A stretch of 64,000 nucleotides of DNA from Ixodes scapularis (lineage: Eukaryota > Arthropoda > Arachnida > Ixodida > Ixodidae), in contig NW_024609846.1 of NCBI RefSeq assembly GCF_016920785.2, positions 74,967,816-75,031,815 of the forward strand, given 5' to 3'. Under the pieces are notes generated by a model. It was not told where the DNA came from, ran no database searches, and saw only the letters and a program-made list of their open reading frames with translations. The position numbers and the translations under genes are program-made. This document shows, in pieces, positions 54,500 to 64,000 of this stretch (the stretch's first letter is position 1; each line of letters starts with the position of its first letter).

Positions 54500-56814
54500 C
54501 GGACCAGATGAGCTTCAGAGCAGGTGCTGCATTTTGTTACCTACATTGAGTGAGGATGCATTGTGTACACCTCCTGTAGTGGGAAAGAGGTCCTATTTTG
54601 GGGATAAGGCTGTCACACACTTTCTTCAATTTCTTCAAGTCTGCTTGAACCTCGGGACACAAAAAAACGCGTCTTCGGCGCAAATCCCGAAGTTACTAGC
54701 CCTCATTTGCGACGTGTCTGTCCGCTCCCCCGCGCCTCGTAGCAGAGTTGTTGCAATCGGAGGCTCGTGAAAAGTTTTTGAGAGTTTCGGACCGTTGAAA
54801 CTTTTACCCTCCCTTCGACTCCTTGCCTACGCCATATGCTTTCCCCTTTTTGCAAATACCGCCTGATCTTCTATTATATCTATTTTTGTGCAGGAACGTT
54901 TGTTTGTAAGAGAGCCTACCACTAAAAATCGAAAGTTATTTGGAAAGTAATTAAAGTAAACTACTAATTACCGAAATCAAGATGGAATTCAAAGTTTGTA
55001 ATCTACTAAAAAAAGTAGTAAAACTACAGTAACTTAAGTATAGTTGAACAACGTACAAGTCTGGTGGCGAGACTGATGATGAATGGGCTCGACTCAGAGT
55101 GCCCCTGATATTGCCGCTTCACTGGCTCGATCTCTGTTTCGCGCCTCACTCTTTTTGGAACTGAAAGTAGAGCATGGGCATTCATACTTGCATGAATGCC
55201 AAAGAAGGTAAAACCTGACAAATTTTCAAAACACTCCTCCTAATTCCAGCCCACAATAAATCATTTAAAAATGTACCTTCATCTTCTGTTTACAATCAAT
55301 GCATATTTGCTGATACCTATGCACTTCCACAGACACAGAGAACTAGCCCCAAAAGAGAAAGAATAAACTGTTCTTGGGGCTCGATTTTTTTTATTGTTAA
55401 GATCGCGATGAAGATCTCACTACATTGGCACTGTGATTAAACACGACGCCTCAGACGGGTGCTCTCGTCCAATAACTTTTTTTTTCTTTTTTTTGCTGTT
55501 GACGAGGAAATTTTTAGGTGAGAACCTGTCAGTTTTTTGCGGATGGTGACATTGATATTGTGGCCAGAGTGGTGCTTGTTCCAAGCTCTTGTTTTACCAA
55601 CAGTGGGATTCAGGTTACACACGACCAGAACACGAATCGGCATAGTCAAACGAAGTACTGGACGAGAACTGCGTCCGTAAAATAGACGCTGTTGGATATT
55701 TTCATTAGTTTTCGATCGCACTCTGCACGGTAGACAATTCGTAGCAGACAATTGTCCATTTTTGGCTCTATGTGCAGATGACCTGTCTGTGTGTTCTTTG
55801 TTTTTTTCTTTTTGTTTCCGTCAGGGAATGACACCTAGTAGCAAACAAATTTATTCTTATTCCCTCATGTTACCAGACGCTGTGTCTGCTAGTGGTATTT
55901 TAGCTTCCTCAGTGGAAGCCGGCTGAGATCTCGATGACTAAAATTGTACCCCTGTGAGATGAAATGACAAACTGAGAAAGATTTAATGGCCAGAGGTCAA
56001 ACAAATACTAGGTGCACTGCATGGTGAGAGTATTAGCCCCAAGAACATTGGGTGGGGACCCCTTACGGCCTGGCGAGCCGGGGTGACGTCGCGCCGAGGA
56101 CAGAATTTTTCCCTCACTCGTCCACCTCGCCTTGCGAAGGCTGTGACCGCGTTAGCTGTAGGCGCACTAGTTACTGTTTTCTTTTTTTTTTGTGCGCGTT
56201 TTTCGTAAGAAGTGTAAATTATTATATGCGGCCTCATTGAGGTAAGGTCTGTAGCTGCAGGCGTATCTTGAACCAACATTCCAAGCGAGCTTTCCAGGGC
56301 TGGCAGCGCATGAATCACAGCTGGTATGTGAAAAGAAATGAATGTGACCGCACTCGCGGGAAAACGCAATAAATTTACACGTCACACAATCAATGCTTCT
56401 GATGATTTGAATAAACTAACAGGTTTTATCGTATTGCTTTCTAAACAAAAATGCCTCAGCAAAAAAGCTGCATTATGCTCCAGCAACATGTTAAATATAT
56501 TCTGGGCCATCGTGTGAGAATCATAAGTGACACCGCCCAAAGGCCTTTGATATAGAGGCCATTTGTATGTCCGTAAAGCGGGATATTATGTTCTCCTAAC
56601 TCATGAGCATGCAAGGAAGAAAATTTCAATGTCTGAAACACTTACACCGCCGCCTCCCCGACTCCTTGCACAATCGTCTTATATCACGCGTAGGGGGCAG
56701 AAAAGTTCATCGACGGGATATCCTCCGGCGATATTTTCGGTACTTATAACCTAATTAAAAAGGTAAACTTGAGAAACACGTTTACAAAAAGGTACGAAAA
56801 TCCGTCGTTAAAAG
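54500..56814. other. no confident gene
   Basis: Includes AT-rich AAGTAATTAAAGTAA sequence near 54945-55040, like hAT-type repeat debris, and several short frames. No exon with supported splice sites or domain was found. Confidence 0.35.
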
Positions 56815-57035
56815 TCTCACTCAGCGTCTTGTCGTAAAGTGGTTAGTTGGGCCAGTTGGTAATGATTGAACATGGTTAAAATTGCGCACAAATAGAAAGG
56901 AACAGAGAAGAGGGAATTGAACAGAGTGAAGGGGAAGTTGTGAGTTTGCGCTTGTCTCTTCTCCCTTCCCTCTTCTTTGTTCCTTTCCATTTGTGCGCAA
57001 TTTTAACCATGTTCAGCGTCTTGTGCAGCGGCTAA
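56815..57035. repeat. foldback repeat around 56935
   Basis: Arms share CAGCGTCTTGT, AACATGGTTAAAATTGCGCA and GGAACA(A/G)AGAAGAGGGA with their complements. Confidence 0.75.
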
Positions 57036-57853
57036 ACGAAGTCCCGCTCCTCAAAGTGCTTACAGCACAAAACGACCGACGTTTACTGTGCCTTTCCCAT
57101 CCTTAGTTTGACTGTCCATGCTTTATTTATTCTCGACGTCTTTGGGAGGTAAAATATGATACCGGTTTCTTTTTGGAATTTGCATTGCGGCACTGAACCG
57201 TAGGTCAACATGATCACACACTTATGATCGTGAGGAAAAGGGCGCAGGGAAGCGAGCCGCGGACACCAGAACGTCAAGCGGAGTCCTTCACCTGACGTCA
57301 CGGCACACCTCACCCAATCAAGACGCAGCGACCGCAGCGACGCTAACCTTCGCTCTAGGGCCGAAACGTACGCTATGTAAGCAGTACCATTAGGGAATTG
57401 TAGTATACCGTTTCCGCAGCCCGCTAAGCACCCGGATAGCGCTCCGTAATCAGCCACAAGACCTTGAACTATGCAGAGAAGGCTGACGGCGCGCAGGCGC
57501 AGCTGCAGCGTTTTCTTCGGGGATACCGTAGCGGAGGAGGAAAACGATCTACTACATCTCCCTAGTATTTCTATGACAATTTGCTGGATCGCGCGTCCCC
57601 GCTTGGTCGCTGCAACGCAAATACGGCCACCGGAGGCCATCTTGGACATGGAAAATCGATCAACCTTTTGGAGCGTTGCAGAGGTTGGGCGGCAGCGAGC
57701 TAAAGACATGTGAGAATTGCTTTTCAAAATGCGCGGAAACGTTTAGGCACAGCTCGTCAATTGCAAGTCTCGCTGGTTTCGTGGCAGGATCAAAGCTTCC
57801 TTGACACGCCAAATAGCTGCGTCTCTGCCTTCGGACGCTTGAATACCGAACAG
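57036..57853. other. no confident gene
   Basis: A 214-codon minus frame (57727-57083) is open but lacks a recognisable domain. Part of it, around CAAGATGGCC and AAAAGGTTGATC, resembles the 18840-18920 sequence in opposite orientation. Confidence 0.3.
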
Positions 57854-58180
57854 CACTCTAAATAAAAAGGTGTAAAGGGGTGTATCGTTACACCCTTTGT
57901 CCCATATAATATGCCCCAATACTTCAATTCGACGTACAGCGCCCTATAGTCGAACACACGGCCCCAAATTTTACGAAGGGCTTGAGCCGTGTGATACAAC
58001 TTATTAAATAGCTAATGTACGGTTTACTGACTACTACTGACTACGTATGAAAGACCACAAAATGAAAACACTGAGGTTTTGCAGTAAGGCAAAAAAAAAT
58101 TGATTTTTTTTTTTTTTTTGTGCGTAACACTTACACTAGCTATTTTAATAAGTTCTACCACTCGGTTATCAAGCGGCTTG
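57854..58180. mobile_element. Tc1/mariner-like MITE, broken copy
   Basis: Starts CACTCTAAATAAAAAGG and contains TTACACCCTTTGTCCCATAT and CAATTCGACGTACA, as in the element at 24026-24431. A partial inverted repeat of its own interior is visible (AACTTATTAAATAGCTAATG and CTAGCTATTTTAATAAGTT). The right terminus was not found before the long repeat begins at 58337. Confidence 0.65.
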
Positions 58181-58559
58181 TGAAACTTGGTTCTGTCGGT
58201 TTGACGTCAGCTCTCTGTACGTCGATGCAACAATGGGGTCTAAAAATATATCCCCTTTTTCCGAAAAACGTTGCGCGAAAAACTTCATGTGTTCTCCAAG
58301 CCAATTTTCATCGTTTGCACAAAGTGTTAAAGAACGTCTTCAGGGAAATGGCGCGTTAAGTCAGCGCTCCGGAGCGAGAGAGTTTCGTGGTCCTTTCACT
58401 AAACGAACAGGAGCGCCACCGGAGACTGACACTCGAGCGCGCTTTTCATTCACCGAGTATTTCTCGGAGCACGAGTGAATTCCTCGCCATCCGTGAGGTC
58501 ATGTCCACAAACAAGATGGCTGCGTTGTTGTCGAGACCGTCAAGACGAGAGGCATAGCT

Positions 58560-59200
58560 GGACCGCTGCTCCTTTTCAGTTGATTCGTGCTTACTTCAGC
58601 AGGTAGAAACGATTTCATTTGAAAGCCAAGACAGCAATTAGCATCCTGGAAAAAGTTTGTTCGTGCATCTCGCCCGAAAACGAATTCATCCATAAAACGG
58701 TATCGTGCCGATAGCACTGCGACAGAAAAGTTGTCGAGATGAGGAGACATTCGGACCGCCGCCCCTTTTATTATGCTTAGCCCAGCGAATAAAGACAGTT
58801 TGATTGGAAACAAAAAACATCAGTTAGCGTTGAGGAAAGGTTTGGTCATGCGTCTTGCAAGAAAAGGAATTGATCTATGGAACGAGCGTGCCGATAGCTC
58901 GGCGACAGAAAAGTTGTCGAGGAGACAGTCGGACCGCTGCCCTTTTTAATATGCTTAGCCCAGCCGCAGCGAATAAAGCTGCTTAGATTGGAAAGCCGCA
59001 GCATCAGTTAGCATTGCAGGAAAGATTTGTTATGCATCTCGCCTGAAAACAAATTAATCTATCGAACGGTAGCGTGCCGAAAGCACAGCGACAGAAAAGT
59101 TGTTGAGATGAGAAGACAATCGATCCGCCGCCCTTTTTAGAACGCTTAGCTTAGCCAATCAAGATACTTTGGAAAGCCGAAACATAATGTCATGGATCCC
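58560..59200. repeat. four tandem 180-190 bp units (copy 2)
   Basis: Counterpart of 17298-17960 with the same unit number and order. Confidence 0.75.
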
Positions 59201-59380
59201 GCCTAAAACAAATTCACGTGCAATTCATTGAACACCGATGGTTCCGGTATCGGCTTAGCACATCGACGGCTTTTCTCCGATTCCGTCTCACTGCAAGAAT
59301 TAACCACATGATAACCTACAAGTTTGAGGGTTCCGTGCGTCGACAGCGGGTTCAAGAATATTTATGGTGCAATGAAATGC

Positions 59381-59670
59381 AAGAATGCAAGCGAGCTGGA
59401 CAAGAATAATGAAAATAATCCCTGGAGAAAGGAAACAAAACGGACAGAGGACAAACATAAATCTTAAAACACAGCTAGGTTACTGGTGCGCGACCGAAAA
59501 AATCCGCCTGGTCCGGGTCTGGAACCCGGGACCTCTTCCGGGTTCGATACCCGGACCGGGCGGACTTTTTCGGTCGCGCACCAGTCACCTAGCTGTGTTT
59601 GGAGATTTGTGTTTGTCCTTTGTCCCTCTTGTTCCCATTCTCTAGGGATTATTAGCGTCATTCAAGAACG
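59381..59670. repeat. tRNA-arm hairpin (copy 2)
   Basis: Counterpart of 18116-18400. The central CGGGTTCGATACCCGG is more complete here than in copy 1. Confidence 0.7.
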
Positions 59671-60229
59671 TTGTCTTTAATTTAAATATGAACAGCATCC
59701 ATGGTCAGTAAATGGATCGGCCAAGGTAACTTTCCCAATATGTGCTCAAAACGAGTCATCAAACCTTTCAGAATATATTAAAACGTGTGTAAAAACGTCA
59801 CAATATCGCTGTCCCTTTTGCTTTACACCCTGGTAATTTACACTGGCCTTAATTAATTTATGTCCGAAATAATTTCGGCTTCTGCCAACTGTATGTTAGC
59901 GATGCCGGGTTCCTTATACTGTGCGGCTCGTCAATAGTTTCAGTTGTTTCTGTGTGTTGCGCTCTTGTACGCCATGCGCCATTTAGTTGCTGCGCTCAGA
60001 GTATGAAACTCGGAGCGTCGTAGTAGGCATAAAAAAGCGTGGACTTCACGCTCCCAATGATGACAAACGAGCAGAAAACGTGCATTCAGCACGTTGCTGC
60101 CCAGCAACGCTCCAAAAGGTTGATCTTCCGCTTCCCAAGATGGCCGTCCGGTAGCCGCAATCGCGGAGCAGGGAAGTGCGCACAGCAATTATCATAAAGA
60201 TCAGTGAGAAATACGGAATGAATACCCTC

Positions 60230-60754
60230 CTAGCCTCCATCAGGTAGGATTTCCGCTGTCGCCAACCATGTTCCGTTTGTCAATTTTTCACACGTCCCCT
60301 CTCCTCCAATAAAAACAGCACGAGATCCCTCCGTGAACAGACGTAGCACCCTCGTGTGGCATATAACCCCCGATGATTGCCCCTCCTCCCCCCCCCCCCT
60401 CCCCAAACACACACACACACGCCTGACATGTACTAAAGCCATAGAGCACGAGCTCAAACCATGGCTAGATGCTCGCACTGAACGAACCCTCGTGCAGCTT
60501 GCGTATGTAGCAAAGCTGTTAGCCCGTACAGTCTGCCCGTCAATAGCCTTCGCTTTAGTACATCCCAGGATGAGATGGAATATATCATAATAAAGCCAAT
60601 GTGGTCTCACCATTTTGAGCAAAGGTGCGTGGGTAACTGATGCTATTTTTGTGGTCGCTTGCACGTAAACAACCAAAGGCTCGAACACAACAGACCCATT
60701 CATCTGGTTTGAAAAGAACTTGAGCGTTGGCTTGGCTTGGATGTTGTCTGCCAA
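60230..60754 (-). other. shared open frame, copy 2 (174 codons)
   Basis: Homologous to 18804-19484 on the minus strand. It is open over the shared part with a shorter Gly tract, then diverges at its end because of a small indel near 60230. Identity unknown. Confidence 0.2.
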
Positions 60755-62255
60755 TTGTGCTTACTCAAACTGCACGATATTCGCCAAATATAGCAGACTG
60801 CCTCTTGACTTCTACTTTAGGCGTGCATGACTGCAATTTGGTAATTTCCAATTTTGACGAGTCCCAAATCGTGGGTGTACCACTGCAAACTCCTCTTAAA
60901 GGGCAACTCCGCTTTATTTTTGATATTTATAAAACTATGCAGCCCTCTTAGGTATCATATAGGAAGACCCCATGTCAAATGTTACGATCTAATTCCGTCC
61001 ATACATTTAATAAACTGGCCAGCAACTTTCAAATGAGCCAAGTCGCCGAAATCTGCCAGCTCTAGCGTGCAACGCGAGGCGCAATCGTCAGCGCAGTAAA
61101 TGCGACGGAGTTGGAGCGGCCAACGTTGAGCCACTACGTCAGATGCATGGCTACGCCATCCTCACGTTTTGTTTGTTTTTACTTCTCAGGGAGAAATTGA
61201 GCGATGACGTCATGAGTTTCTCCTCCCGGTGTTGGCTCAATGGCGTCAACGTGATCACCGTAACGCAGATGCGCCAGTTTGCGCTGCCCTGCGCGCTTAT
61301 CCAACACCTCCTAGAAATAAGCCCGTAGCGCTCTTGTGGTGACGTCGCAAAGGAAGGCCATCGGAGGCGCGCGGCGAAGCGAAGGCAACGCGCGTGGATC
61401 GACCGTCGTAACGCGCTTTTCGTCACATACGCGTGTCTTATTGGCTAAAATGAAAGCTGCACATTGCAACGGGTCAAAGAAACACTTTATTACGCGGGCA
61501 AAACATTACACCGCTAAATAATCGATGCGAAATGGCACGAGATATGCGTATAAGACGTTTATAGAAAAATGTGATTGTTTTAAGTAGAATATATTGAGTC
61601 ACGGAATTATTGCTGTAGGAATGCATACTTTCTACAGAAATTTTTTGAAAAAATGGTGAGATACGCAGTGATTGGACACAGCAATATAGATCTATTCAAA
61701 ATCAGGTGTACGTAGCCAACGCGGTCACGGCTCGACGAGTGTCACGACCATGTAAGCGATGTTATCGCGTGCAGTCACTGAATTAAAATTAATGCAATTT
61801 CGATCGAATGACAATATGGGGCCGACAAATGAGCTTGCGACACTCATATAATCACTCAAAAGAGCGAGCCGATAAAATCCCGTATTATTTAATCAAAATT
61901 TATTAACTTTTCCGTGAGGCAGGGGTACTAAACTTACTCTTTACAATCAACTAATTTACTTCTCCCTATGGGCTCGAGCTGCCTACGAACAAAATATAAC
62001 CCATTTTTTATACAATAATACAATTACCTTAATACAGTTGAGATTATAGTATAAATGCGGTAAAGGCAACAAAATAACTATAGTATAAATAAACACGTAA
62101 GCACAAACAACGCACTTTCATTAATCGCACAAACTTGTTATTTACCTTCCAGTAAAAACTAGAATATAACCACACATATTTACAAATGTCGACGCAATAG
62201 CAAGCGGAAAACGACGAAGAACGAAATTCCATTCTATCACGACATTAGAAAAAAA

Positions 62256-62555
62256 TGAAAGCCCTTTACAAATCCCTGTAACGCCGAATTGGAGCGCAGC
62301 TCTTGAGGAGGAGTAGGGAAGGGTACTGAGGGGGGTCACGTCACCTGCGGGTAGTCACGTGACCCCGGGGAGGGGGGGGGGGGGTCACGTGACCTCGGTG
62401 GGGGTCACGTGACCTCAGGTGGGTCACGTGACCTCGGGTGTAGGGGGTCACGTGACCTCGGGGGGGGGGATCACGTGACCCCCCCCCCCGCCGGTTACGC
62501 CGACGCCGACGCCGCTCAGGCTGGAAACGGGCCCCTAAGAGCTGTGCTCTAAAAT
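62256..62555. mobile_element. ~300-bp insertion specific to copy 2
   Basis: Absent at the matching point of copy 1 (about 20985). It contains GCCGACGCCGACGCCGCTC followed by GTGCTCTAAAA, a tail type I associate from memory with tick SINEs. The middle is a CACGTGAC minisatellite. Confidence 0.6.
62332..62490. repeat. GGGGTCACGTGACC minisatellite
   Basis: About seven degenerate units of G-run plus TCACGTGAC. Each unit has a CACGTG E-box palindrome. Confidence 0.85.
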
Positions 62556-64000
62556 CGACTGCAGCACTTTACTTGCGTCTTACATGACCAAGAAAGCCCG
62601 TAAATAAGTTCTTCCTCATCTGTCGATCGTATCCATACGTCCCAAACGATCCATCACGAAAACATTTGAACACTAGCTTCTAGAAGTCTTTCCGTCGAAA
62701 GAGAGGTCATCGGCCAGTGTCATCCTTGATTAGTTGCCACACACGTCTCTCAAACCCTAGCAGGACTTGTTTCGCGAATCCACGCAAATGCCGTAGTATC
62801 AAGCGAACAGAAAGAAAAAAACTACTCGAGTCTGCGGTGACGACAAAAAGACGACGGGTAGGAAGTTAAAAAGAACCACACACACACACACACACGCGAG
62901 AGCAGCACCAGCAGTGTGGGACGAGAGGCTTAACATTGTCGACCCCTCTCTTGCTCGTGTGCGCTTACTCCCTGCGGCGATGAATGGATCTTTTTTCGGT
63001 TTCTTTTCCTTCTGAACTGTCTCAGCGTACCTTTGCAGACAGTCAGCAGCTCACACGCAACGTAAATTTACCAGAACCATAGCCCGTTCGTGGGAAGAAT
63101 ATGTCGCATTGGAAATTCTGAGCCGGTTCATTCGAAAAGTTGGGGGAGCTGCGGCTCTGCGCGCAGTACCGCGGTTACGGGGATAATCAAAAATATAAAT
63201 TTGGTACTTTCAACATTAATAGCGCGTTGCATATTACGTTTATATTATATATATATAATAAATTGTAGAAGACAGCGCTTTTAAAACGTGTATTAATGTC
63301 GGATAAACGCGCACGAACATTAATGTGCCGACCGCGCCGATACGCGTCGACAGCGCATTTTCTCACGTAGTTGCGCCATGACCTTCATTCCTCCGCCATT
63401 GTGACGGGCCCACTCGGAGCGCTACGGCCTGATGTCTAGGAGGTGTTGGCTTATCGGTCTATTTTTCCGCTCCCCCTCTCCTCTTTCAACTTCTCCCCTT
63501 CCCCATCTCCCCCAAGCCATCACCGTCCACGCCATGCGAAGCGACCTGTCCGCGTCTCATGTCGTGTACCTCGCCCCCAGAAACGTCACAAGACCACGTG
63601 GGTCGACGTGACGTGGCCATGACTGTGACGACACGAGACCTTTGTTGCCTGACGCAACCGAAATTTCGCTTTCAGTATCAGCTGATGTTTAAATTGACTC
63701 CGTAAGTGTGACGTCAGGGGTCCAAACCGTGGTCCAAACAAACCGTTGCTAGGGTCGTTGTTATGGACAAATACATGTGGCTAGGTTTCGCTACGAAAAC
63801 CCGACCGTTCAGAAATCGGGAGTAGGATTTAAACTTTTAAAAATCGCAGATATAGAAAGCTTGAATGTGATATATGTTGCGACAGAAGTGTGCCGGTAAT
63901 CGCTTGTTTCTGAAATATTTACGACTGCAACTTCCGGTCCTCAAGGTGCCTGCAGCAGACGACGAATGCAAGAAGAATGCCGTCAGCCACACGCCCGCCG

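Larger units (their letters stand above)
58337..64000. repeat. long direct repeat, copy 2 (runs off the window end)
   Basis: Same orientation as 17076-22434, with the same internal landmarks at 41.2-41.6 kb offset. It is cut by the window end about 230 bp before the THAP exon would appear. It differs by a ~300-bp insertion at 62256-62555 and scattered substitutions. Confidence 0.9.
60896..64000. mobile_element. TTAA-bounded unit, copy 2, right end outside the window
   Basis: Starts TTAAAGGGCAACTCCGC like 19626. No coding exon is seen in the part present. Confidence 0.55.

Noticed and set aside
57083..57727. 214-codon minus frame
   Set aside because: No recognisable domain, and shares non-coding-looking CAAGATGGCC sequence with the long repeat. 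Not called a gene.
62332..62490. A CRISPR-like array of regularly spaced repeats
   Set aside because: Units are directly adjacent, degenerate and G-rich with no unique spacers of constant length.

Overview
The window looks like nuclear DNA of a hard tick, most likely an Ixodes-type species. Three things support this: two spliced genes of the tick salivary 'basic-tail' (Salp14-like) secreted protein family, a dense load of arthropod-type transposons, and spliceosomal introns with no bacterial gene organisation. The species call is inference from remembered family resemblance; no search was run. Most of the sequence is repeats, and most long open frames are shadows or microsatellite translations.

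Layout. 1-8.8 kb is a transposon nest. A TTA-flanked inverted-repeat element (937-6564) was hit by a 5-kb hAT-type element (1084-6106, perfect 8-bp target duplication). The hAT element carries a degraded GC-rich minus-strand coding block and further nested foldback elements. A second hAT-type element (6881-8810) carries TTAA-bounded elements. 10-13.2 kb holds two sets of tandemly duplicated exon-like cassettes. 13.85-17.07 kb is a 5'-truncated, broken CR1/L2-like LINE. 17.08-23.59 kb is a long repeat whose first 5.4 kb recurs at 58.34-64.0 kb; its distal part is a TTAA-bounded unit with a broken THAP zinc-finger exon.

The core is a large inverted duplication. The left arm is 23,748-32,040 and the right arm 38,724-43,751, around a 6.7-kb spacer of retroelement fragments (5' half of a Ty3/Gypsy element, tRNA-derived SINE, LINE ORF1 with a degenerate 2A-like motif). 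Each arm carries one four-exon basic-tail gene, transcribed away from the spacer, with a TATA box, signal peptide, six-cysteine core and polyadenylation signal. Both genes have lost the lysine-rich tail, by different mutations: a nonsense codon on the right, and an A-run frameshift that makes an acidic tail on the left. Three transposon insertions are proven by empty sites in the opposite arm.

44-57 kb holds a LINE remnant, a TIR element, an isolated TATA-plus-signal-peptide first exon, a decayed P-element/THAP9-like transposase, several foldback elements and a ~210-bp MITE family. 58.3 kb to the end is the second copy of the long repeat.
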